A program made the translations under genes and the position numbers. DNA of 64,000 bases from assembly GCF_018070575.1 (NCBI RefSeq), contig NZ_JAGPXN010000004.1, positions 62,001 through 126,000 of the forward strand, in the 5' to 3' direction. The notes beneath the pieces were generated by a model, which did no database searches, was not told the origin of the DNA, and saw only the letters and a list, made by a program, of their open reading frames with translations. Positions 47,835 through 56,946 of the stretch are shown piece after piece; the first letter of the stretch is position 1; each line of letters starts with the position of its first letter. The stretch comes from Micromonospora sp. C31. Its GTDB lineage: Bacteria > Actinomycetota > Actinomycetes > Mycobacteriales > Micromonosporaceae.

Positions 47835-48926
47835 ATGACCACCACCGTCCCGAAGCCCTCCGGGAAGGCGGCCCTGCGGGGCCGGATCCTTCGGCTGGCC
47901 GCGTCGGTCACCACCCCGCTGCTGCCCGACGACTACCTCGACCTGGTCGCCCCGCTGCGCTCCGGCGCCGACCTGCGCGGCCGGGTCCTCGCCGTGCGCC
48001 CCGAGACCGCCGACGCGGCGACGCTGGTGATCCGGCCCGGCCGCGACTGGCGCGGGCACACCCCCGGGCAGTACGTCCGCCTCGGCGTCGACGTCGACGG
48101 CGTACGCCAGTGGCGGGCCTACTCGCTCACCTCCGCCCCGACGCGCCGGGGCGGGCCGATCTCGGTCACCGTGAAGGCGATCCCCGACGGGGTGGTCAGC
48201 AACCACCTCGTCCGCCGGACCCGGCCCGGGACGCTGGTGCAGCTAGACCAGGCCCAGGGCGACTTCGTGCTGCCGGGCCGGCCGCCGGCCCGGGTGCTCT
48301 TCGTGACCGCGGGCAGCGGCGTCACCCCCGTCATGGGGATGCTGCGCGCCGACGTGCTGGGCGGCGCCGACGTCGTGGTGGTGCACTCGGCTCCCACCCC
48401 CGCCGACGTGATCTTCGGCGCCGAGCTGCGGGGCCTGGCCGAGCGGGGCGTGATCCGGCTGGTGCAACGGCACACCGACACCGACGGGCTGCTCACCGTG
48501 GACGACCTCGACCGCCTCGTGCCCGACCACCTCGACCGGGAGACCTGGGCGTGCGGCCCGGTCGGCCTGCTCGACGCCCTCGAGGAGCACTGGACGGCCT
48601 CGGGGCGCGGCGACCGGCTGCACACCGAGCGGTTCCGACCGACCGTCATCTCGCCCGGCGAGGGCGGCGCCGTCACCTTCGTCCGCTCGGGCGTCACCGT
48701 CTGCGCCGACGGCGCCACCCCGCTGCTCGACGCCGGCGAGGACGCCGGGGTGCTGATGCCCTCGGGCTGCCGGATGGGCATCTGCTTCGGCTGCGTCCTG
48801 CCGCTGCGCCAGGGCGCGGTTCGGGACCTGCGCAACGGGGAACTGACCACGGCGGTGCCCGGCGACGGAGTCCGCATCCAGACCTGCGTGTCGGCGGCGG
48901 CCGGCCCCTGCGACATCGACCACTGA
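47835..48926 (+). CDS. Ferredoxin-NADP(H) oxidoreductase with [2Fe-2S] domain, desaturase electron donor
   Basis: 363 residues. Order: FAD domain (RAYSLTS motif), NAD(P)H domain (FVTAGSGVTPVMGML, then CGPVGLLDAL) and a C-terminal plant-type [2Fe-2S] ferredoxin domain with Cys312-x4-Cys317-x2-Cys320 and Cys351. It would pass electrons from NAD(P)H to the diiron desaturase encoded 14 bp downstream. The start is the ATG that begins TTTVPKP; the SD sequence is weak (GAAAC). Divergent from the PucR regulator. Confidence 0.92.
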   Translation: MTTTVPKPSGKAALRGRILRLAASVTTPLLPDDYLDLVAPLRSGADLRGRVLAVRPETADAATLVIRPGRDWRGHTPGQYVRLGVDVDGVRQWRAYSLTSAPTRRGGPISVTVKAIPDGVVSNHLVRRTRPGTLVQLDQAQGDFVLPGRPPARVLFVTAGSGVTPVMGMLRADVLGGADVVVVHSAPTPADVIFGAELRGLAERGVIRLVQRHTDTDGLLTVDDLDRLVPDHLDRETWACGPVGLLDALEEHWTASGRGDRLHTERFRPTVISPGEGGAVTFVRSGVTVCADGATPLLDAGEDAGVLMPSGCRMGICFGCVLPLRQGAVRDLRNGELTTAVPGDGVRIQTCVSAAAGPCDIDH

Positions 48927-48940
48927 TCGGAGTACCTGAC

Positions 48941-50083
48941 GTGACCGTGATCCAGAACAAGCCCGTCAACCCGATCGCCCACCTCACCGCCGAGGACATC
49001 GAGATCATCGGCAAGGAGCTCGACGCGATCCGCGAGCGGGTGGTCGCCGACCGGGGCGAGCGGGACGCCGCGTACATCCGTCGGGTGATCTCCACCCAGC
49101 GCAAGCTGGAGATGGGCAGCCGGGTCGTGTTGCTGTTCTCCCTCTTCCCGCCCGCCTGGATCGTGGGCACGGCCGGCCTGACCGTGGCCAAGATCCTGGA
49201 GAACATGGAGGTCGGCCACAACGTCCTGCACGGGCAGTGGGACTGGATGCGCGACCCGAAGATCCACTCGACCACCTGGGAGTGGGACCACGTCTCGCCC
49301 GCCGAGCAGTGGAAGCACTCGCACAACGAGCTGCACCACACGTACACGAACGTCCTCGGCAAGGACAACGACCTCGGCTACGGCATCATGCGCGTCGACG
49401 AGGACCAGCGGTGGCACCCGTTCCACCTGGGGCAGCCGCTGTGGAACTTCATCAACGCCTGCTTCTTCGAGTACGGCATCGCCGCGTACGACCTGGAGCT
49501 GGGACGCAACCTGCGCAACGGCCGGCACAAGCGGCCGGAGTTCCGGGCCCGCGCCCGGGCGGTGGGCCGCAAGATCCGCCGGCAGGTGCTCAAGGACTAC
49601 GTGGTGCACCCGCTGCTGTCCGGGCCCTCGTTCCTGCACACGCTGGCCGCCACCTTCACCGCCAACCTCCTGCGCAACCTGTGGAGCCACTCGGTGATCA
49701 TGTGCGGGCACTTCCCGGAGGGCGTGGAGACCTTCTCCCGGCGCTCGATCGAGGGCGAGACGCGGGGCGAGTGGTACCTGCGGCAGATGCTCGGCTCGGC
49801 CAACATCAGCGGCAGCCGGCTGATGCACATCATGACCGGCAACCTGTCGTTCCAGATCGAGCACCACCTCTTCCCGGACCTGCCCAGCAACCGCTACCAG
49901 GAGATCGCCCCCGAGGTGCGGGCCCTGTTCGACCGGTACGGGCTGAAGTACACCACCGGTTCGCTGCCCCGGCAGGTCCTCTCGGCGTGGCGGAAGGTCG
50001 TCCGCCTCTCGCTGCCCAACCGGAAGGCGCCCCGCCGGGTCGACGAGCGTCCCGCGCCGGCCCTCGCCGCGTCCGGGGTCTGA
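48941..50083 (+). CDS. Membrane acyl-lipid/fatty acid desaturase
   Basis: 380 residues from GTG, eight bases after GGAG. The three diiron histidine boxes are visible: H93NVLH97, H128NELHH133 and QIEH308H309, with hydrophobic stretches near residues 60-85 and 225-245. This is the integral-membrane desaturase family that inserts a double bond into fatty acyl chains using O2 and electrons from the upstream reductase. Position specificity cannot be read. Probably co-transcribed with the reductase and controlled by the divergent PucR protein. A strong hairpin ends the unit. Confidence 0.92.
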   Translation: MTVIQNKPVNPIAHLTAEDIEIIGKELDAIRERVVADRGERDAAYIRRVISTQRKLEMGSRVVLLFSLFPPAWIVGTAGLTVAKILENMEVGHNVLHGQWDWMRDPKIHSTTWEWDHVSPAEQWKHSHNELHHTYTNVLGKDNDLGYGIMRVDEDQRWHPFHLGQPLWNFINACFFEYGIAAYDLELGRNLRNGRHKRPEFRARARAVGRKIRRQVLKDYVVHPLLSGPSFLHTLAATFTANLLRNLWSHSVIMCGHFPEGVETFSRRSIEGETRGEWYLRQMLGSANISGSRLMHIMTGNLSFQIEHHLFPDLPSNRYQEIAPEVRALFDRYGLKYTTGSLPRQVLSAWRKVVRLSLPNRKAPRRVDERPAPALAASGV

Positions 50084-50203
50084 CCCTCCGCCGGCGCCGC
50101 CGCCCGCCGCGAAGACGCGCTGGGCGGTACCGCGGCGGACCTGCACGACACCCACGGGCTGCCCCGCACCTCGTCGACGGCCTGCTCGCCGAGGTGGGGT
50201 GAC

Positions 50204-50252
50204 CCCGTCGTCCGGCCGGGACCGGCGTTCCCGGTCCCGGCCGGACGACGGG
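50204..50252. terminator. Bidirectional hairpin terminator
   Basis: A perfect 22-bp inverted repeat (50204-50225 with 50231-50252) with a 5-base loop lies between the convergent desaturase and pectate lyase genes. It is the longest perfect stem seen in the window. Confidence 0.88.
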
Positions 50253-50261
50253 ACCGCACCG

Positions 50262-51830
50262 CTACCGGGCGTAGGTCTCGAACTCGGCGACCTTCGGGGC
50301 GCCGCTCGAACTGTTGATCCTGAAGGTGATCTTGCTCAGTGACGTCGCGGGGAAGGCGATGGCACCCGCCCCGCTGCCGGAGGCGAGGACCGCGCCGTTG
50401 CCGTGGTTGACGAGCTGCCAGGACCCGATGCCGCCCTGGGTGCCGGACGGCTCCCGGATGACGACCCTGGACACCGTGGTGGCGGAGCCCCACTTGATCG
50501 AGATGTCCCCGGTCGCGCCGGTCGGCGACCAGTGGGTGCCCAGGTTGCCGTCGCGCACGTTGCCGTAGCTCGTACCGCTGGCCTTGCTGGAGCCGTCGGA
50601 GCCGGCCCCGATGCTCAGGTTGGGCCCGTCGGGCTGCTGGGTCGGTCCCGGCGTGGGGCTGGTGGGAGCCGGCGTGGGAGTCGTCGGCCCCGGGGCGGGG
50701 GTGGTCGGCGCCGGCGTCTGCGGCGTGCAGTTGCCGTCCGACTCCCGCAGGCCCGTGTGGGCGCCGGCCGTCTGGCGGACGACGTCCGGCACGCAGCTGG
50801 CGCCGTCGAGGCGGTAGGAGTACGGGATGCTCACGGTGGTGTTGGACACCGGGTTCGGGCCGGCGGGGTTGTTGTCGCCGCTGCGGCTGGACCAGGTCAC
50901 GTTGTCGAAGACGTTGCCGGCGACCTGCCAGAAGCCGGCCTCGCTGGTGTAGAAGGTACCCAGGACGTCCTTGGAGTTGCGGAAGTAGTTGTTCTCCACC
51001 TTGGCCCTGGCCCCGGCCCGGGAGTTGATGCCGGACTCGTGCAGGCCCACGTAGTGATTGTTGTAGATGTGCGCGATGCCGCCGCGCAGCAGGGGCGTGC
51101 GGGAGTCGATGTTCTCGTACAGGTTGTGGTGGAACGTGACGTAGCCGTTCGAGCGGTCGCTCTCACTGGAGCCGATGAGGCCGCCCCGGCCGGAGTTGCG
51201 CAGGATGCTGTAGGACAGGGTCACGTACTGGGTGTCGTCCTTCATGTCGAACAGGCCGTCGTAGCCCTCCGACTCGCCACCCGAGGCCTCCAGGGTGGCG
51301 TGGTCGACCCAGACGTTGCGGACGCCGCTCTCCATGCCGATGGCGTCACCGCCGTTGGACGTGGGGGAGCCGGACTTCTTGACGTTCCGGACCGTCACGT
51401 TCCGGATGATGATGTTGCGGGACTCGCGGATGTGGATGCCCAACTGGTCGAACACGGCTCCGGTGCCGACCCCGATGATCGTGACGTTGCTGATCTGCTT
51501 GAGCTCGATCACGCCGGCGGCGGTGCTGCAGCTGTCGCCCGACACCTTGGTGGTGTTGCCGTGGTTGATGGTCCCCTGGACCTCGATGATGATCGGGGTG
51601 CTGCTGCTGGCCCGGGTGCACAGGGCCGTGTGGATCCCGGTCCCGGTGCTGACCCGTACCGTCTGCCCGCCCGCGCCGCCGGTGGTCCCACCGTTCTGGG
51701 TCGCGTAGCCGGTGGCGGCACCGGCTGCCGCCGACGCCTCCTGCGTCGGCAGGGCGACCACCCCGATCGCGGCCCCGACGGCCGTCGTGGCCAGTGCCAC
51801 CTGGAGCCGCAGTGCGACTGGTCGTCTCAT
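50262..51830 (-). CDS. Secreted pectate lyase (PL1 family) with C-terminal carbohydrate-binding domain
   Basis: 522 residues; ATG at 51830 after AAGGTGAG. A signal peptide (MRRPVALRLQVALATTAVG, cleavage near ASA-AAG about residue 35) precedes a right-handed beta-helix catalytic domain (about 40-365) with PL1 features: VWVDHATLE, DGLFDMKDDTQYVTLSYS and FHHNLYENIDSRTPLLRGG. A Thr/Pro linker (about 380-410) leads to a discoidin-like/F5-8-type binding domain (about 415-522). It cleaves polygalacturonan outside the cell by beta-elimination. Upstream lies a promoter with a LacI-type operator, fitting induction by plant sugars. Unrelated to the polyketide genes. Confidence 0.93.
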   Translation of the reverse strand: MRRPVALRLQVALATTAVGAAIGVVALPTQEASAAAGAATGYATQNGGTTGGAGGQTVRVSTGTGIHTALCTRASSSTPIIIEVQGTINHGNTTKVSGDSCSTAAGVIELKQISNVTIIGVGTGAVFDQLGIHIRESRNIIIRNVTVRNVKKSGSPTSNGGDAIGMESGVRNVWVDHATLEASGGESEGYDGLFDMKDDTQYVTLSYSILRNSGRGGLIGSSESDRSNGYVTFHHNLYENIDSRTPLLRGGIAHIYNNHYVGLHESGINSRAGARAKVENNYFRNSKDVLGTFYTSEAGFWQVAGNVFDNVTWSSRSGDNNPAGPNPVSNTTVSIPYSYRLDGASCVPDVVRQTAGAHTGLRESDGNCTPQTPAPTTPAPGPTTPTPAPTSPTPGPTQQPDGPNLSIGAGSDGSSKASGTSYGNVRDGNLGTHWSPTGATGDISIKWGSATTVSRVVIREPSGTQGGIGSWQLVNHGNGAVLASGSGAGAIAFPATSLSKITFRINSSSGAPKVAEFETYAR

Positions 51831-52097
51831 TCTCGTCTCACCTTCGTGTCGAATGCCGGATGTTGCCGTGTGCCTGGTCGGATCGTGGGCTGCCGAGGTC
51901 GTCCGGGTGTCACCGGGCGGATCGGCGGCGGATGCGCGCGTGTCGTCCTTCCGCCTCTGGCGCGGCTCGGCGGCTCCCGCCTCGGCCCCGACCACCGGGT
52001 CGTCGCGCCGGCCGCCGGTGCACGGCGAGCGTCCCCGCCCGTTTCCGCCCGTCGTTGCTGCCCGGCCCGTCGCGCCGCCCGGCCCGTCGCGCCGCCC

Positions 52098-52111
52098 GGA
52101 AAGCGCTTTCC
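52098..52111. promoter_or_regulatory. LacI-type operator (GGAAAGCGCTTTCC)
   Basis: A 14-bp perfect palindrome centred on GCGC, the usual form of LacI-family sugar-regulator sites. It starts about 5 bases downstream of the predicted -10 of the pectate lyase promoter, where a bound repressor would block transcription. Confidence 0.7.
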
Positions 52112-52115
52112 AGCG

Positions 52116-52145
52116 AGGATAGAGAGATGTGCGTCACTATGGCAA
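52116..52145 (-). promoter_or_regulatory. Predicted promoter of the pectate lyase gene
   Basis: On the minus strand, TTGCCA (52145-52140) is separated by 18 bp from TATCCT (52121-52116), close to the housekeeping-type actinobacterial consensus, with the palindromic operator immediately downstream. Confidence 0.6.
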
Positions 52146-52251
52146 GAGCGCGTCCGGATTAGGGTGCACTGAAACAGGCAGGATGACCTGCGCGAGGGCG
52201 TCGCCGGGCCGCGCCGCGGCCGACGGCCCGCCCGACGACGGAAGGAGACCC

Positions 52252-54069
52252 GTGTCGTCCACCCTGCTCTCCCGTCGCGACCTGCGCTTCCTGCTGCACG
52301 ACTGGCTGGAGGTGACCCGGCTGACCGAGCGGCACCGCTACGCCGAACACTCCCGGGAGACCTTCGACGCCGTGCTGGAGCTCGCCGAGCGGGTGGCCAC
52401 CGAGCGCTTCGCCCCGCACAACCGGGCGGCCGACCTCGCCGAGCCCACCTTCGACGGCCGTCGGGTGCACACCATCCCGCAGGTCAAGCAGGCCCTCGAC
52501 GTCTTCGCCGAGACCGGCCTGCTCGGCGCGGGAATGGACGGGTCGGTCGGCGGGATGCAACTGCCCCACGTCGTACGGGCCGCCTGCTTCGCCTGGCTCC
52601 AGGCCGCCAACGTCGGCACCTCGGCGTACCCGTTGCTGACCCTCGGCAACGCCAACCTGCTGCTGGCACACGGCAGCCCCGAGCAGATCGACACCTGGGT
52701 CCGGCCGATGGTGCAGGGGCGCTTCTTCGGCACCATGTGCCTCTCCGAGCCGCAGGCCGGCAGCTCGCTGGCCGACATCACCACCCGCGCCGAGCCGCAG
52801 GACGACGGGACGTACCGGCTGCACGGCACCAAGATGTGGATCTCGGGCGGCGACCACGAGCTGTCGGAGAACATCGTCCACCTGGTGCTCGCCCGGATCC
52901 CCGGCGGTCCACCCGGGGTGAAGGGCATCTCGCTGTTCATCGTCCCGAAGGTGCTGCTGGCCGACGATGGCACGCTCGGCGACCGCAACGACGTGGTGCT
53001 GGTCGGCCTCAACCACAAGATGGGCTACCGCGGCACCACCAACACGCTGCTCAACTTCGGCGAGGGCGTGCACCGGCCCGGCGGGCGCCCGGGCGCGGTC
53101 GGCCACCTGGTCGGCGAGCCGCACCAGGGCCTGGCCCAGATGTTCCACATGATGAACGAGGCGCGCGTCGGGGTGGGCGCGGGCGCCACCGCCCTCGGCT
53201 ACACCGGCTACCTGAAGTCCCTGGCGTACGCCCGCCAGCGACCGCAGGGCCGCCCGCTGGCCGACAAGGACCCGGCCACGCCGCAGGTGCCCATCGTCGC
53301 CCACCCCGACGTGCGCCGGATGCTGCTGGCGCAGAAGAGCTACGTGGAGGGCGCCATGGCGCTGGTCCTCTACTGTGGCCGGCTGCTCGACGAGGAGGGG
53401 ACCGCGCCGGATGCGGCGGACCGGGAGCGGGCGCGCCTGCTGCTGGACGTGCTCACCCCGATCGCGAAGAGCTGGCCCGCGCAGTGGTGCCTGGCCGCCA
53501 ACGACCTGGCCATCCAGGTGCACGGCGGCTCCGGCTACACCCGGGACTACGACGTCGAGCAGCACTGGCGCGACAACCGGCTCAACCCGATCCACGAGGG
53601 CACCCACGGCATCCAGGCCCTGGACCTGCTGGGGCGCAAGGTCACCATGCGCGACGGGGCCGGGCTGGCGCTGCTGGTGGAGACGGTCCGGGCCACGACC
53701 ACCCGCGCGTGGCGGGTCGGGGGCGAGGCCGCCGAGCTGGCCGCCTCGCTCGGCACCGCCCTCGACCGGGTCTCCCTGGTCACCCGGCGGCTGTGGAGCA
53801 CCGGCGATCCGGAGGTGGCGCTGGCCAACGCGAGCGTCTACCTGGAGGCGGTCGGCCACGTGGTGATCGCCTGGATGTGGTTGGAGCAGCTCCTCGTCGT
53901 CGAGGCGGCCGGCGACCCCGGCGACGGCCCGGACGCCGACCTGCACGCCGGCAAGCGGCAGGCCGCCCGGTTCTTCTTCCGTCACGAACTGCCCCGCACC
54001 GGCCCGCAGTTCGACCTGCTGGACAGCCTCGACCGGACCACGCTGGAGATGCGCGACGACTGGTTCTGA
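52252..54069 (+). CDS. Acyl-CoA dehydrogenase
   Basis: 605 residues from GTG after AAGGAG; an earlier in-frame ATG at 52129 would add 41 low-complexity residues and has no ribosome site. Family features: amino-terminal helical domain, MCLSEPQAGSSLADI (FAD/substrate region), KMWISGGDHELSENIVHLVLAR, and QVHGGSGYTRDYDVEQHWRDNRLNPIHEGTHGIQALD near 420-460 of the C-terminal domain. The length and the C-terminal helical extension match the long fatty-acid-type dehydrogenases (FadE5-like, AidB-related) rather than the 380-residue form. It oxidises an acyl-CoA to an enoyl-CoA with FAD. It converges with an acyl-CoA ligase gene, which suggests fatty acid degradation. Confidence 0.9.
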   Translation: MSSTLLSRRDLRFLLHDWLEVTRLTERHRYAEHSRETFDAVLELAERVATERFAPHNRAADLAEPTFDGRRVHTIPQVKQALDVFAETGLLGAGMDGSVGGMQLPHVVRAACFAWLQAANVGTSAYPLLTLGNANLLLAHGSPEQIDTWVRPMVQGRFFGTMCLSEPQAGSSLADITTRAEPQDDGTYRLHGTKMWISGGDHELSENIVHLVLARIPGGPPGVKGISLFIVPKVLLADDGTLGDRNDVVLVGLNHKMGYRGTTNTLLNFGEGVHRPGGRPGAVGHLVGEPHQGLAQMFHMMNEARVGVGAGATALGYTGYLKSLAYARQRPQGRPLADKDPATPQVPIVAHPDVRRMLLAQKSYVEGAMALVLYCGRLLDEEGTAPDAADRERARLLLDVLTPIAKSWPAQWCLAANDLAIQVHGGSGYTRDYDVEQHWRDNRLNPIHEGTHGIQALDLLGRKVTMRDGAGLALLVETVRATTTRAWRVGGEAAELAASLGTALDRVSLVTRRLWSTGDPEVALANASVYLEAVGHVVIAWMWLEQLLVVEAAGDPGDGPDADLHAGKRQAARFFFRHELPRTGPQFDLLDSLDRTTLEMRDDWF

Positions 54070-54091
54070 GCGCCACCCCCGCCGGGCGGCC

Positions 54092-55780
54092 TCAGCCGTC
54101 GGCGAGCAGCCGGTCGCGGACCTCGCGGCGCAGGACCTTGCCGATCGGGGAGCGGGGCAGGTCCGCCACGACGACCACGCGGCGGGGCACCTTGTACCCG
54201 GCCAGGTGCTGCCGGCACGCGGCCCGGACGTCCGCCTCGTCGGGATCGGCTCCCTCCTCCGCGACGACGGCCGCCACCACCTCCTCGCCGTGCGCGCCCG
54301 GCAGGCCGACGACCGCGGCGTCGCGGACGCCGGGGGCGCGACGCAGCGCGTCCTCCACCTCCGACGGATAGACGTTGAACCCCCCGGTGATGATCAGCTC
54401 CTTGATCCGGTCGACCACCCTGACGAAGCCGTCGGCGTCGGCCACCACGACGTCGCCGGTGCGTAGCCAGCCGTCGGGCAGCAGCGTCGCTGCCGTCTCC
54501 GCCGGGCGGTTCCAGTAGCCGGCGAACACCTGCGGCCCCCGGATCAGCAGCTCGCCCGCCTCTCCCGGGCTGCGGTCGCGCGACGGGTTCTCGGGATCGA
54601 CGATGCGGATGTCGGTGGACGGAAACGGCACGCCGACAGTGCCCGGCCGCCGGGCGGGGGAGACCGGGTTGGCGAGCGCGACGGGCGAGGTCTCCGTCAG
54701 GCCGTAGCCCTCGACGAGCAGCCCGCCGCTGACCGACTCCCACAGTTCGACCGTCGCCGGAGGCAGCGCCATGGCGCCGGAGATGGCGTACCGGGCCGAG
54801 GAGAGGTCGACTCCTCGTTCCCGGGCGGCCGTGGCGAGCTTCTCGTAGATCGGCGGGACGGCGGGCAGGAAGGTCGGCGGGCGGCGGCGCACCGCTTCCA
54901 GCGTCTGGTCCAGGTCGAAGCGGGGGAAGAGCACCAGCGTGGCGCCGATGCCCACCGAGAAGGTGAGGCAGAGCGTCAGCCCGTACGCGTGGAACAGCGG
55001 CAGCACCGCGTACACCGTCTCCTCGCCGTCGCGCAGGCCTGGCACCCAGGCGCGGCCCTGCGCCGCGTTGGTCCGCAGGTTGCGGTGGGACAGGATGGCG
55101 CCCTTCGGGGTGCCGGTGGTGCCGCCCGTGTACTGCAACAGCGCCGTGTCGTCCGGCCCGGGGGCGGGGTGCGTGGCGGCCAGCGGGCTGGCCGCGGCCA
55201 CCAGCCGTTCCCAGGACAGCGCCCCGGGCGCGGGCCCGGTCATCGCCGCGCGGGTGGCCCGCGCGCGGGCCAGTGGCAGCCGCAGCGCCCAGCGCTTGCG
55301 CAGGGGCAGTGCCCGGGTCAGGTCCACCGCGACCACCGTCTCGACGGCCGTCGCGCCGACGGCGCCCTGTACGAGGGGGGCGACCTTGTCCCAGACCACC
55401 GCGACCCGGGCGCCGTGGTCGGCGAGCTGGTGGGTGAGCTCCTGCGGGGTGTAGAGCGGGTTGTGCTCCACCACCACCGCGCCCAGCCGCAGCACGGCGT
55501 AGAACGCGACCACGTGCTGCGGGCAGTTCGGCAGCACCAGCGCCACCCGGTCGCCCCGGCCGACGCCGAGCCGGCGCAGCGCCTCGGCCGCCCGCCCGAC
55601 CTGGTCGGCCAGGTCGGCGTACGTGGTGCTGGCGCCGAAGAAGTCGAGGGCGACCCGGGGGGCGAACCGGCGGGCGGCGTCGCGCAGCAGGTCGACCAGC
55701 GACTCGTCGGACGGCGTGACGGTCGCCGGCACGCCCGGGGCGTAGCTGCGCAGCCAGGGCCGCTCCACGCTCAGGTCCAT
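54092..55780 (-). CDS. Long-chain fatty acid-CoA ligase (AMP-forming)
   Basis: 562 residues from ATG at 55780, next to GAGGGAGAG; another ATG at 55804 in frame would add eight residues. Adenylate-forming motifs are complete: P-loop QYTGGTTGTPKG, GYGLTETSP, LRTGDVV, DRIKELIITGGFNVYPSEVE and catalytic Lys in PRSPIGK. It activates fatty acids for beta-oxidation or lipid synthesis. A symmetric ACCTAC/GTAGGT element sits just upstream. It converges with the acyl-CoA dehydrogenase gene and may be functionally linked. Chain-length preference inferred only from family (FadD group). Confidence 0.9.
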   Translation of the reverse strand: MDLSVERPWLRSYAPGVPATVTPSDESLVDLLRDAARRFAPRVALDFFGASTTYADLADQVGRAAEALRRLGVGRGDRVALVLPNCPQHVVAFYAVLRLGAVVVEHNPLYTPQELTHQLADHGARVAVVWDKVAPLVQGAVGATAVETVVAVDLTRALPLRKRWALRLPLARARATRAAMTGPAPGALSWERLVAAASPLAATHPAPGPDDTALLQYTGGTTGTPKGAILSHRNLRTNAAQGRAWVPGLRDGEETVYAVLPLFHAYGLTLCLTFSVGIGATLVLFPRFDLDQTLEAVRRRPPTFLPAVPPIYEKLATAARERGVDLSSARYAISGAMALPPATVELWESVSGGLLVEGYGLTETSPVALANPVSPARRPGTVGVPFPSTDIRIVDPENPSRDRSPGEAGELLIRGPQVFAGYWNRPAETAATLLPDGWLRTGDVVVADADGFVRVVDRIKELIITGGFNVYPSEVEDALRRAPGVRDAAVVGLPGAHGEEVVAAVVAEEGADPDEADVRAACRQHLAGYKVPRRVVVVADLPRSPIGKVLRREVRDRLLADG

Positions 55781-55821
55781 GTCTCTCCCTCGCCGTACGC
55801 CCATCGTCCTACCAAACGGTA

Positions 55822-55839
55822 ACCTACGGTAGCGTAGGT
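55822..55839. promoter_or_regulatory. Inverted repeat upstream of the acyl-CoA ligase, possible operator
   Basis: ACCTAC and GTAGGT flank GGTAGC, 42 bp before the chosen ligase start, in an AT-richer patch (GGTAACCTACGGTAGCG). The form would fit a TetR-type fatty-acid regulator; no such gene is adjacent. Confidence 0.4.
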
Positions 55840-55879
55840 AGTGGTCGACTACGACGACACCCGGCTTCCGTGCCCGGCG

Positions 55880-56056
55880 TCAGCGGTGCCCGGCGGAACG
55901 GCGCATCGCCTGCCGGCCCTTGAGCACCGCCAGGACGACGACCACGGCCAGGGCCACCGCACCGATGATCACCAGCCAGCGGACCGCCTCCAACAGCAGC
56001 CCGAGCAGGACGAGCGCGCCGGCGACGACGCCGACGACCCAGAGCATGGCCCGCAT
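55880..56056 (-). CDS. Small membrane protein, unknown function
   Basis: 58 residues from ATG at 56056, five bases after GGAGG. Almost the whole of residues 4-45 is hydrophobic, long enough for two transmembrane helices with a short turn (LLEAVRW), and a basic tail (KGRQAMRRSAGHR) should stay in the cytoplasm. No family recognised. It stands alone between the ligase and the spermidine-synthase-like gene. Confidence 0.6.
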   Translation of the reverse strand: MRAMLWVVGVVAGALVLLGLLLEAVRWLVIIGAVALAVVVVLAVLKGRQAMRRSAGHR

Positions 56057-56224
56057 GTCCACCTCCCGTGACTCCGGCCGCGAGGCGCGGCCCACGGGAA
56101 CTCCTTCCCGGTCCGCCCCGCACCATGCCGCCGTCGGCGTCGTAGCTCCCGCCGACGGGAGCAGCGCACCCGGATCAGAGCAGGACGGGGGGCACCGGTC
56201 GGGCTGCGACGTGGGGCGGCCCCG

Positions 56225-56938
56225 TCAGCGCTGGGCGACGTAGACGGTGTTGGCCGACTCTCCGCCGGTCAGCGGGTTGGCGAACGGGACGACGTGCGCC
56301 CGCGCGGTGCGGAACACCGCGGTGAGCGCCGCCTCGAAGTCGGCGTCGGGCGGGTCGTCCGACCAGAGGGCGAACACCCCGTCGGGGTGCAGGTGGGCGG
56401 CCAGCCGGCGCAGGCCGTCGGGGGTGTAGAAGGGAGCATGGCCGGGGTCCAGCACGTGGCGTGGGGAGTGGTCCACGTCCAGCAGCACGGCGTGGAACCG
56501 CCGCCCCGGCTCCCGCGGGTCGAACCCGGTGCCGTCGGCGACGGCGGCGAAGAAGTCGGCCCGCACGAACCGGGTACGCGGGTCGGCGGCCAGCCCGGCG
56601 GCGAAGGGCAGCAGCTCCCGCCGGTGCCAGTCGATGACGTCCTCGATCGCCTCCACCACCAGCAGCGAGCCGACCCGGTCGTCGGAGAGCGCGGTACGGG
56701 CGGTGTAGCCGAGGCCGAGGCCGCCGACGACCACGTCGAGGCCCTGCCCGGACAGGGCGGCCAGGCCCAGCCGGGCCAGCTCGATCTCCGCGACCGGGAA
56801 GAGGCTGGACATCAGGAACTCGTCGTCGAGCTTGACCTCGTACACCTCGACGTCGAGCGACGGGTCGCGGCGCCGACGCAGGCTGATGAGGCCGATCGGG
56901 GTCTCCCGCCAGGCCAGTTCCTCGAATCGCACGCCCAC
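56225..56938 (-). CDS. Spermidine synthase-like / SAM-dependent methyltransferase-fold protein
   Basis: 237 residues from GTG at 56938, with a second GTG two codons on. It has the Rossmann glycine motif VVVGGLGLGYTARTAL, the acidic loop VVEAIEDVIDWH and the LLDVDHSP segment of the polyamine-synthase fold. It lacks the longer amino-terminal beta domain seen in true spermidine synthases. A TAGCAT -10 element lies eight bases upstream with no ribosome site, so it is probably leaderless; the T of that element is within the stop codon of the upstream TauE gene. Reaction unknown. Confidence 0.78.
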   Translation of the reverse strand: MGVRFEELAWRETPIGLISLRRRRDPSLDVEVYEVKLDDEFLMSSLFPVAEIELARLGLAALSGQGLDVVVGGLGLGYTARTALSDDRVGSLLVVEAIEDVIDWHRRELLPFAAGLAADPRTRFVRADFFAAVADGTGFDPREPGRRFHAVLLDVDHSPRHVLDPGHAPFYTPDGLRRLAAHLHPDGVFALWSDDPPDADFEAALTAVFRTARAHVVPFANPLTGGESANTVYVAQR

Positions 56939-56946
56939 GGGCCCGG

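Larger units (their letters stand above)
51831..52251. other. Divergent intergenic region between pectate lyase and acyl-CoA dehydrogenase genes
   Basis: 421 bp. It holds a minus-strand promoter (52116-52145) and palindromic operator (52098-52111) for pectate lyase, leaving a leader of roughly 270 bases. The plus-strand side near 52242 has GAAGGAGA, the ribosome site of the dehydrogenase gene. No gene seen. Confidence 0.65.
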
